Positions 53,655 to 62,572 of a DNA stretch of 64,000 nt are shown here, piece after piece. The notes under the pieces are model-generated. The model saw only the letters and a list, made by a program, of their open reading frames with translations. It made no database searches and had not been told where the DNA came from. The position numbers and the translations under genes are program-made. The DNA comes from Mesostigma viride (Eukaryota; Streptophyta; Mesostigmatophyceae; Mesostigmatales; Mesostigmataceae): NCBI GenBank assembly GCA_009746045.1, contig RPFO01000348.1:1372301-1436300 (forward strand), in the 5' to 3' direction. Positions within the stretch are counted from its first letter, which is position 1. Each line of letters begins with the position of its first letter.

Positions 53655-53690
53655 ATGTTTGGCAAGCATGATATGATCATGCTTGCCAAA
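53655..53690. repeat. Palindrome TTTGGCAAGCATGAT..ATCATGCTTGCCAAA
   Basis: Arms of about 15 bp around a short centre in an AT-rich interval (53610-54340) that holds no recognisable gene. Confidence 0.85.
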
Positions 53691-54339
53691 GATGTTGTCT
53701 CTTTTCATATTTCACACATATATTATCGGCCTCGGCGTGCCATGCTTCCACGTTTGTTGTCTCTTTTCATATATTGTGAATATGATCAATAAAATTCCAA
53801 ACATGACCATGTTGGAGACTTCAAGTGGAGCATCATGATTACTGTTTTCACTATTACGTAACCCATGGTTCATGTTAACATGGCATAATGAGCAATCCTA
53901 TTGACCCCATGACTAATGGTGAAGTTAATAAAGTTACATCGTGGCACGTCACTATAGCATCAAGTTGCATCATTGTGCATAAAGTAGTTTAGCACTGAGT
54001 TGGCATGCCAACACCAGGTACACTAAATAAATTAAAACCAGAATTGATAAACAACCCAGTATCCAAATACAGTATCCATATATATGCAGGTCGTACTACA
54101 GGTACAGCCACGGCTGCCACGCGGCTTCTGCAGCGATCACGCTCTTTCTCCTAGACAATTGCTCTACTGGTCCCTACAGGTCGGTCGACTTGGACCATGA
54201 TGCGTCAAGAACAGTTAATTGACCGACTTAAACAAGATGTTTGTCTACATGCAGCTGTCTGCACCTAACTAACGCGAAACCGCGTGCTACCAAATATAGG
54301 GGCAAATGCATGAGTAACACATGTCAACGCACAACCGGT

Positions 54340-54850
54340 GGAAATCACGCGATACCAACCGCGGCAACAGTGGTGTGAACATAGCGGGCACTGACATGCA
54401 AAAAAGCACCAGCAGCGGCATCAGTAGCAAATTGTAGTAGCGGAACAATAGCCACTACATCAATGCAACAACACATCAGCCCAGCAACACAGCAGCAGCA
54501 TGACCGTAGCACAGCAGCAGCACAACTGTAGCACATCAACACGGCCGCATAGCAGGAGCACAAGTCAGCGCAGCAGCAACTTAGTATGCCGATTCCTGAA
54601 TTTCCTATCAGTGGACTATAGTCCATTGATAGGAAATTCACTAATAGGCAGTACTAGCTCAGCAGCACGGCAGCAATGCAGCAGTGCATCAACACAGCAG
54701 CACGACAGCAATACATCAGCGGCACGGCAGCAATGCAGCAACACATCAGCACAATAGCACAGCAGCAGCACGGCAGCAATGCAGCAGCAATAGCATGGCA
54801 GCACAGCAGCAGCAGCAGCACATGAGCAGCTCAATGACAACAACGCTGCT
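54340..54850. repeat. CAGCA/CACAGCAGC-rich degenerate repeat with nested palindrome
   Basis: ACAGCAGCA/CAGCAAC units extend from 54400 to 54840. They are interrupted at 54597-54640 by a roughly 44-bp imperfect palindrome (GAATTTCCTATCAGTGGACT and complement). No coding content. Confidence 0.75.
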
Positions 54851-54856
54851 TGCGCT

Positions 54857-56400
54857 TCAGCAGTCGTCGTCGTCGTCATCGTCATCGGCAAGGATGAGCG
54901 CTCGCTTCCGACGCCGGGAGGCGCCTGCGTTGTTGTTCTCCGCCACAACGTCGCTGGGTGGAACCATCTCGCGCAATCGAGCCTCGGCCAGGGTGATATC
55001 CGGCGCTTGCAACGCAGGGACGACCACACCGGGGCACCCGCAGATCTGTGCCTCCAGCTCGTGGAGAGGCACGCAAGAAACCGCGTCCTCCTCCCAACGG
55101 GCACCCCAGTACATGGCTACCATGTCGTTTTGCGTGTCGACAACAGCGACACGACCATGGTACCTGCCGTCCCGGCTTTCGGTGCGACCGTCCGCGGATG
55201 TCACACGCTCCGACGCCCAATGACACACGACTTGCCCTACGAGGTTGCGGCTGCCACTCTTGACCTGCAGCGTTACGCCTTCCCAGCATGCCTTCGCCAT
55301 GCCGACGATGCCCTTCGAGCATTCAGCATCTTGCCACTTCACGACCGGGTGTTCCGCGTCATAGGGCACCTCCTTCAGCGCCTTTAGGCACTCCTTGGTG
55401 AGCTTTTTGTTCGCACCCAAGGAGACTCCATGGGGCGGCTGACCTCGCTTGCCCACCACTTGTGTCAAGACGAGGTCTGAGGCGGTGATGATCACCGTGT
55501 GCGCCGCAGTGGTTGGCGGATGGGGCCATTGCGCAATGTCTGTATTCCACGGGTGCCACGTGTCATGCAAATGCTTAGCGCGGTATACAAAGAGCTCAAT
55601 AGAAGGTTGGCCGCCATCCTCCTTCGCAACCACCTCCTTGATGATGCCAACGAGGACTGGAGTCCACGTGAGCTTCGAGTTGCAGAGAATACCAGCTGAA
55701 GGGTGCCAGTATAGAACAGCGGAGCCTTTCTCAACGCCTTGCATGCGCTTCAAGTAAGCGACCTTGGCTGCCATGGCCCTGTCTTCTGCCGCCCATTCCT
55801 GCTGTGTGTGGCCATCATGACGAACTCGGTCTACCAGCGGGGTGACGCGCACCGCCTCTGCGTCGACCAACGCCATGAAGTGCTCTTCTTGCGTCGGTGG
55901 TGGTTCAGGCGCTGCATCGTGCTCACGCAGGGCGGAGATGTCCGCGCGAGATGGCCACGGCAAAGGGCGCCACTCCTCAGGCACCTCCTCAGGGGCATGT
56001 GGGACTTGACTTGCGAAAAAAGGCCTTGTTTGGCTTGATGGTGTCGGGCGGAAAGTACCACTGCCAGATGCCATGGGGCAACTTCTCGACCCTTGTTTTG
56101 ATCGACTCCAGCTCCTTCCCCAGAAACTCCATGTTCAATGGTGCGAAGGCTGGGGTGTCCTGCAACATCGGAATGCGGTCTGGATCCACAAGTCGGACGC
56201 CAAACAGCGGCCGCCCCTCCGCATCAAACCTGTATGGCTGTGTCATCGCCTTCCCGCACCGTGGCGCGCCTTCCTGTCGAGTCCCCGCGGGCTGCCACGG
56301 CGTCTTTTGGGACTCCGTGGTCCGGTAGGACAACCAGGTCTCTGTGTTGCCCTGTACCTGGAAGAAGACGGCGTGGTGCACCTTCATTGAGCGACCGCGT
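54857..56400 (-). CDS. Unrecognised protein gene, probably frameshifted
   Basis: The main frame (56074-54857) is a 405-residue mixed-composition sequence with VPHAPEEVPEEWRPLPWPSR, VAYLKRMQGVEKGSAVLYWH, LFVYRAKHLHDTWHPWNTDI and YHGRVAVVDTQNDMVAMYWG. It ends in a basic patch and a poly-Asp tail. Upstream, in another frame (about 56400-56030), lies equally protein-like sequence: VHHAVFFQVQGNTETWLSYR, PLFGVRLVDPDRIPMLQDTP and HGIWQWYFPPDTIKPNKAFF. The two frames meet at a T6 run near 56020, so a 1-nt shift or error is likely. No family recognised; it could be the C-terminal part of a large mobile-element protein. Upstream it merges with the GC-rich minisatellite, and no start codon can be chosen. 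Confidence 0.5.
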
Positions 56401-56404
56401 TTTT

Positions 56405-57410
56405 CAGGCACCGGCTGTGCCGCTCCGCCGCTCCGCCGCTCCGCCGCCCGCCGGCTGCGCCGCCGGCCCGCCGCGCGCCGGCTGCCCCGCCCCGTAGCCC
56501 GTCGACAGGCTGCCCCGCCCCGCCGCATGCCAGCTGCGCCGGCCCGCCGCCCACGCGCGCCGGCAGCGCCGTTGGCCCCCCGCGCGCCGACGGCCCTGCC
56601 CCGCCGCCCGTTGACAGCCCCGCCCCGCCGCATGCCAGCTGCGCCGGCCCGCCGCCCATGCGCGCCGGCAGCGCCGCTGGCCCCCGCGCGCCGACGGCCC
56701 TGCCCCGCCGCCCGTCGACTGCCCCGCCCCGCCGCCCGTCGACAGCCCTGCCCCGCCGCATGCAGGCTGCGCCGCCGCTGCCACCTCGCTGCGCGCTGGC
56801 TGCGCCACCTCGCCGCCCGCCGACGGCGCCGCCCCGCCGCGCACCGGCTGCCCCGCCCCGCCGCCCGTCGACTGCCCCGCCCCGCCGCATGCCAGCTGCG
56901 CCGGCCCGCCGCCCACGCGCGCCGGCAGCGCCGCTGGCCCCCCGCGCGCTGACGGCCCTGCCCCGCCGCCCGTCGACTGCCCCGCCCCGCCGCCCGTCGA
57001 CAGCCCCGACCCACCGCATGCCAGGTGCGCCGGCCCGCCGCCCGCGCGCGCCGGCAGCGCCGCTGGCCCCCCGCGCGCCGACGGCCCTGCCCCGCCGCCC
57101 GTCGACAGCCCTGCCCCGCCGCCCGTCGACAGCCCCGCCCCGCCGCATGCCAGCTGCGCCGGCCCGCTGCCCACGCGCGCCGGCAGCGCCGCTGGCCCTG
57201 CCCCGCCGCCCGTCGACTGCCCCGCCCCGCCGCCCGTCGACAGCCCTGCCCCGCCGCATGCCAGGTGCGCCGGCCCGCCGCCCGCGCGCACCGGCAGCGC
57301 CGCTGGCCCCCGCGCGCCGACGGCCCTGCCCCGCCGCCCGTCGACAGCCCCGCCCCGCCGCATGCCAGCTGCGCCGGCCGGCCGCCCATGCGCGCCATGC
57401 GCTTCGCAGG
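56405..57410. repeat. GC-rich compound minisatellite
   Basis: Tandem blocks of CCCTGCCCCGCCGCCCGTCG, then CGCATGCCAGCTGCGCCGGC, CCGCCCACGCGCGCCGGCAG and CGCCGCTGGCCCC recur with a long period (roughly 100-180 bp) and internal short repeats. All six frames stay open over long spans, giving Ala/Arg/Gly/Pro-rich artefacts of 130-480 codons. It is not counted as coding. Confidence 0.85.
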
Positions 57411-57575
57411 TCCATTGGGATCATGAGGCCTGCGCAAAATCTCACCTCGGAGGCCCGTGCTACTTCTAGTAAGATGCTTGCATTTTCAATGCGTCACCTA
57501 TATGCAGGCATAGAGGGTGGTACATGGCGCTAGACTCATCAAGGGATAGGAGCCATGCCCTCAGCAATTACTCAC

Positions 57576-58347
57576 CTCCTGGCCCTTGCTGTTGCGGTCT
57601 CGGATGAAGATGATGGTCTACACGCCGCCGCATGCAAACAAGGAATGAGAGACAAAGCCGTGCGAGGCCAATATGGGCACAGTGAGAGAAACAAGTCGAC
57701 GCGAACCTACATCACGAGTGTCAGCGAAGGGGACCCATGGGAGAAGTCTCCCTCCCATGGTATCATTCACGGACACACGCAGCGGCCATGGGAACAGCCA
57801 AAACAGCAGGTTCACACACGCAAGGGCAACGACCTGCAGTGCCTGACCAGCATGTCGGTCAGTTGTGATTGGCAAGGCAGAGCCACACACACCAGGTACA
57901 CGCTGCATGGGCAGGGAAGACGCTCTTACATGAGAAAAAGCGAGGAAACGTGCGCGAGAAGGATATTAAGAGCGATCCGCGCTAGAAGGATGCTACAATA
58001 GCATCATATATTCAAGAATTAGCAAAGAAAGATGTAGAAAAGAGACAAAAGAAAGAAATACGAGAGAAAGCAAAGACAGGGAGCTGCCAAACCGGGCAGA
58101 CAAAAGGTTACGAGCGGCAAGAGTTGTGAACGCTGCACTTGATTGCTTTCTCTGACTTGTCAACTGCGAAGAGTGACTGATATCTCTGGAAATGGTATGC
58201 TCAGCATCCCATGGTAATGAAATGGTGAGCTATGCTGTCAGACATGCCTATATAACATAGCTACCCTAGGGTCCTAATACAAAACTAGAAATCAAACCAT
58301 ACCGTGAGTTTCCCGGCTCGCACGGCCTCCTCCCTTTGTGCCAACGC
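57576..58347 (-). CDS. CFAP299: CFAP299-like ciliary protein, two internal exons
   Basis: Two small exons were found by splice sites and conservation. Exon 58303-58347 reads ALAQREEAVRAGKLT between TTTGCAG and GTATGG. Exon 57576-57617 reads TIIFIRDRNSKGQE between GTGTAG and GTGAGT. Both are phase 0 and join to the highly conserved core of CFAP299 (C4orf22) proteins, which continue with GYIDYAHRL in other species. CFAP299 is a cilia/flagella-associated protein of poorly known role. Neither the N-terminal exons (expected above 58347) nor the following GYIDYAHRL exon (expected below 57576) could be found in the window. The gene may be interrupted by the minisatellite and the 54857-56400 unit, or may have long introns. 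Confidence 0.75.
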
Positions 58348-58479
58348 CTGCAAACACAACGGGCCGTGGAGGAGGGTGGAAAGGTGGGCAAGTGTGGAGG
58401 AGTTTGGGGGGGACCGGGTTGAGCAGCGGTGGGGGAAAGATGTGCCGGTCATGATGTTGTCAACTACAGCTGTTGTATC

Positions 58480-58800
58480 GTGATTCACCTTCAATAAGTC
58501 TACTGTTCTACATCCGGTGGTGGATGGACACAAGCAATAAAGGCCCCGCCCACAACTCAGATTTCTTTAGAAAATCTACTGATCTACATTCGATGGCGCC
58601 TTCACAGAAGCAGGAAACTCCGCCCACCGGTCAAATGTGACGCCCAACAAAGCCCCAACTTATTTCTTCAAGAAGTATACTGTTTTACATCCGGTAGTGC
58701 TTGGACAGAAGCAATATGTAAAGCCCGCCCACAAATCGGATTTCTTTACGAAAAACCTGTTTTACATTCGATGGGGTCTTGACAGATTCAAGCAGCAATA
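58480..58800. repeat. Diverged tandem repeat, about 90-bp units
   Basis: CTACTGTTCTACATCCGGTG (58499), CTACTGATCTACATTCGATG (58575), TACTGTTTTACATCCGGTAG (58678) and CTGTTTTACATTCGATGGGG (58757) head four related units. Each contains a GGACA/CAGAAGCA and a CCGCCCAC block. Units 1 and 3, and 2 and 4, are more alike, giving a dimer of about 180 bp. Confidence 0.75.
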
Positions 58801-58874
58801 CTCGTTTCTACCTGCGTGCGACTGCAGCGGCCGAGTGCTGCAACTTGCCTTCACGTCCCAGTCTTCACGTGACA

Positions 58875-59865
58875 GTCCTGGTCTTCACGTCTTCACGTCT
58901 TCACGTCTTCACGTCTTCACGTCTTCACGTCTTCACGTCTTCACGACTTCACCTGAACTTGCGGCGTATCGTATCTTTGATACCTTGCATGCACGTCTTC
59001 ACGTCTTCACGTCTTCACCGCGTCTTCACCTGTCTTCACCACGTCTTCACGTCTTCGCGTCTTCACGTCTTCACGGCTTCACCTGAACACCTGAACTTCA
59101 CCTGAACTTGCCGTATCGTGTCTTCACGTCTTCACGTCTTCACGTCTTCACGTCTTCACGTCTTCACCGCGTCTTCACCTGTCTTCACCACGTCTTCACG
59201 GCTTCACGGCTTCACGTCTTCACGGCTTCACCTGAACACCTGAACTTCACCTGAACTTGCCGTATCGTGTCTTCACGTCTTCACGTCTTCACGTCTTCAC
59301 GTCTTCACCGCGTCTTCACCTGTCTTCACCACGTCTTCACGGCTTCACGTCTTCACGTCTTCACGGCTTCACCTGAACACCTGAACTTCACCTGAACTTG
59401 CCGTATCGTGTCTTCACGTCTTCACGTCTTCACGTCTTCACGTCTTCACGTCTTCACCGCGTCTTCACCTGTCTTCACCACGTCTTCACGGCTTCACGGC
59501 TTCACGTCTTCACGGCTTCACCTGAACACCTGAACTTCACCTGAACTTGCCGTATCGTGTCTTCACGTCTTCACGTCTTCACGTCTTCACGTCTTCACCG
59601 CGTCTTCACCTGTCTTCACCACGTCTTCACGGCTTCACGGCTTCACGTCTTCACGGCTTCACCTGAACACCTGAACTTCACCTGAACTTGCCGTATCGTG
59701 TCTTCACGTCTTCACGTCTTCACGTCTTCACGTCTTCACGTCTTCACCGCGTCTTCACCTGTCTTCACCACGTCTTCACGGCTTCACGGCTTCACGTCTT
59801 CACCGCGTCTTCACCTGTCTTCACCACGTCTTCACGGCTTCACCTGAACACCTGAACTTTGCGTA
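58875..59865. repeat. (GTCTTCAC)n octanucleotide higher-order array
   Basis: The 8-bp monomer GTCTTCAC is organised into larger units marked by CACCTGAACACCTGAACTTC then TTGCCGTATCGTG. CCGTATCGTG starts at 59111, 59260, 59401, 59550 and 59691, so spacing alternates 149, 141, 149, 141 bp. The difference equals one 8-bp monomer, giving a dimeric unit of 290 bp. No gene is present. Confidence 0.95.
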
Positions 59866-60024
59866 TCGTATCTTTCATACATTGCATCATTTGCATGCCT
59901 TGGAGCTGCACGTCTTCAAGCAGTGTCACCCAGTTCCCGCTTGATTCAAATGCACTTCGCGCTTGAATTCGTGACTTCGCCCCGCTCAAGGTGGAAAGAA
60001 TGATGGGCACTAGCCACGGGAACT

Positions 60025-60372
60025 ATGCCCGATGCTGATAGCCGAAGCGATGACATGGACGAATTGATTGATTTGTGTTATGCCGGGGACGATTGTAGAA
60101 AATGGGTGCTAGGAAAGAAATCTGGTGCCATGAAAGTAGATTTTTTGGCCGGTGCAAACCACCAATGCGCCGGCCGATGTGGCAAGGTCCTGCACGGCAG
60201 CCAGAGCGCACCCAGCCAGAGCGTACCCAGCCGCTGCCGCCGCCGACCCCCGTACTGGTGGGCGTGGAACAGACGATGAGAGAGATGCAACGAGCTATGG
60301 AGAACCAAAGCAAGAAGGTTGAAGAGCTTGGTTTGCAGCTGCGTCAAGAGGTGCAGAAACAAGTGGTCCAGC

Positions 60373-60414
<42 letters not shown>

Positions 60415-60451
60415 TGCAGCAGCAACTGCAGCAGCAACTGCAGCAACAACT

Positions 60452-60520
<69 letters not shown>

Positions 60521-62572
60521 CTTCAGTTCCCGCAGGCAGCGTCGGCAATGTCGCAGTTTCCACAGGCATTGTCGGCACTGCAGCAGTTTTCGCAGGGACC
60601 GTCGGCAGCAGAGCAGTTCCCGCAGGGATCATCGGTGGTGCAGCAGTTCTTTGTGAGTCATTCGTGTAGTGTTGAGTGGGTGGGGGGGGGTGGGTGGGGG
60701 GGGGGGGGTGTAGGGGGGGTTTGACTGTGTGACTGCGTGGCTGCTTGGCTGGAAAGGAGGGTGCGTGGCTGTGTGGCTGCGTGGCTGCGCTGCTGCGTGG
60801 CTGCGTGGCTGCGTGGCTGCGCTGCTGCGTGGCTGCGTGGCTGCTTGGCTGGAAAGGAGGGTGCGTGGCTGTGTGGCTGCGTGGCTGCGCTGCTGCGTGG
60901 CTGCGTGGCTGCGCTGCTGCGTGGCTGCGTGGCTGCGTGGCTGCGTGGCTGCGTGGCTGTGTGGCTGCGTGGCTGCGTGGCTGCGTGGCTGCGTGGCTGG
61001 AAAGGAGGGTGCGTGGCTGTGTGGCTGCGTGGCTGCGCTGCTGCGTGGCTGCGTGGCTGCGTGGCTGCTTGGCTGGAAAGGAGGGTGCGTGGCTGTGTGG
61101 CTGCGTGGCTGCGCTGCTGCGTGGCTGCGTGGCTGCGTGGCTGCGTGGCTGCGTGGCTGCGTGGCTGCGTGGCTGGAAAGGAGGGTGCGTGGCTGTGTGG
61201 CTGCGTGGCTGCGCTGCTGCGTGGCTGCGTGGCTGCGCTGCTGCGTGGCTGCGTGGCTGCGTGGCTGTGTGGCTGCGTGGCTGCGCTGCTGCGTGGCTGC
61301 GTGGCTGCGTGGCTGCTTGGCTGGAAAGGAGGGTGCGTGGCTGTGTGGCTGCGTGGCTGCGCTGCTGCGTGGCTGCGTGGCTGCTTGGCTGGAAAGGAGG
61401 GTGCGTGGCTGTGTGGCTGCGTGGCTGCGCTGCTGCGTGGCTGCGTGGCTGCGTGGCTGCGTGGCTGGAAAGGAGGGTGCGTGGCTGTGTGGCTGCGTGG
61501 CTGCGCTGCTGCGTGGCTGCGTGGCTGCGTGGCTGCGTGGCTGCGCTGCTGCGTGGCTGCGTGGCTGCGTGGCTGTGTGGCTGCGTGGCTGCGTGGCTGC
61601 GCTGCTGCGTGGCTGCGTGGCTGCGTGGCTGCGTGGCTGCGTGGCTGCTTGGCTGGAAAGGAGGGTGCGTGGCTGTGTGGCTGCGTGGCTGCGCTGCTGC
61701 GTGGCTGCGTGGCTGCGTGGCTGGAAAGGAGGGTGCGTGGCTGTGTGGCTGCGTGGCTGCGCTGCTGCGTGGCTGCGTGGCTGCGTGGCTGCGTGGCTGC
61801 TTGGCTGGAAAGGAGGGTGCGTGGCTGTGTGGCTGCGTAGCTGCGCTGCTGCGTGGCTGCGTGGCTGCGTGGCTGCGTGGCTGCGTGGCTGCGTGGCTGC
61901 GTGGCTGCGTGGCTGCGTGGCTGCGTGGCTGCGTGGCTGCGTGGCTGCGTGGCTGCGTGGCTGGAAAGGAGGGTGCGTGGCTGTGTGGCTGCGTGGCTGC
62001 GCTGCTGCGTGGCTGCGTGGCTGCGTGGCTGCGTGGCTGCTTGGCTGGAAAGGAGGGTGCGTGGCTGTGTGGCTGCGTAGCTGCGCTGCTGCGTGGCTGC
62101 GTGGCTGCGTGGCTGCGTGGCTGCGTGGCTGCGTGGCTGCGTGGCTGCGTGGCTGCGTGGCTGCGTGGCTGCGTGGCTGGAAAGGAGGGTGCGTGGCTGT
62201 GTGGCTGCGTGGCTGCGCTGCTGCGTGGCTGCGTGGCTGCGTGGCTGCGTGGCTGGCTGGGGGGGGGGTGGGTGCCGGGTGCGTGGATGCGTGGATGTGT
62301 GGCTGGGTGGGTGCGTCACTGCGTGGCTGGCTGGCTCTGTGGCTGCGTGGGCGGCTGGATGGCCGGGTCAGCGTGGCTTCGTGTTCAATGGGATGCTAAT
62401 ATGTTGTTGCCTTTGGATGCCACAGTTCATGGATTCTTTTGTTCACATGCAGGTGCTGCCGTCTTCCCCATCGACGTCGTCAAGACCGATGTCGCCAAGA
62501 AGGATGATGCAATCACTCTCGGCCATGTTTAACTCATGTGGGCCTTCATGGCCATACGGGAAATATTATTGA
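60025..62572 (+). CDS. Candidate Q-rich gene with octamer-filled intron
   Basis: The first part begins MPDADSRSDDMDELIDLCYA in one frame. A second frame carries VGVEQTMREMQRAMENQSKK, a likely coiled coil, into a glutamine tract. After the CAG run, a third frame shows four ten-residue units (QFPQAASAMS, QFPQALSALQ, QFSQGPSAAE, QFPQGSSVVQ). Their DNA differences include synonymous changes (TTC/TTT, CCG/CCA), which favours this frame. It ends at a good donor (CAGTTCTTT then GTGAGT, about 60651). A possible final exon starts after CACATGCAG at 62452 and reads VLPSSPSTSSRPMSPRRMMQ.. to a stop at 62572. Frame changes near 60220 and in the CAG tract are unexplained. Function unknown; low-complexity regulators are one possibility. 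Confidence 0.4.
60378..60520. repeat. (CAG)n tract with CAACTG interruptions
   Basis: About 45 CAG/CAA/CTG triplets with regular CAACTG interruptions in the first half. Polyglutamine in the favoured upstream frame. Confidence 0.97.
60725..62262. repeat. (GCGTGGCT)n octanucleotide higher-order array
   Basis: The 8-bp monomer GCGTGGCT is broken by GCGCTGCT variants and by GGAAAGGAGGGT. The GGAAAGG mark starts at 60751, 60851, 60999, 61075, 61175, 61323, 61391, 61467, 61655, 61723, 61807, 61963, 62047 and 62179. Every spacing leaves remainder 4 on division by 8. The run 100-148 occurs twice, as does the spacing pattern around 84. All three plus frames stay open and encode CVAAWLRG repeats; these are artefacts. 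Confidence 0.95.

Noticed and set aside
55989-57533. Ala/Arg/Gly/Pro-rich proteins up to 482 codons
   Set aside because: Stop-poor GC-rich minisatellite open in all frames; only the non-repeat part below 56400 looks like protein.
60658-62532. CVAAWLRG repeat membrane-like protein of over 550 residues
   Set aside because: An 8-bp repeat without stops gives the same octapeptide in all three frames; there is no gene evidence apart from the possible flanking exons.
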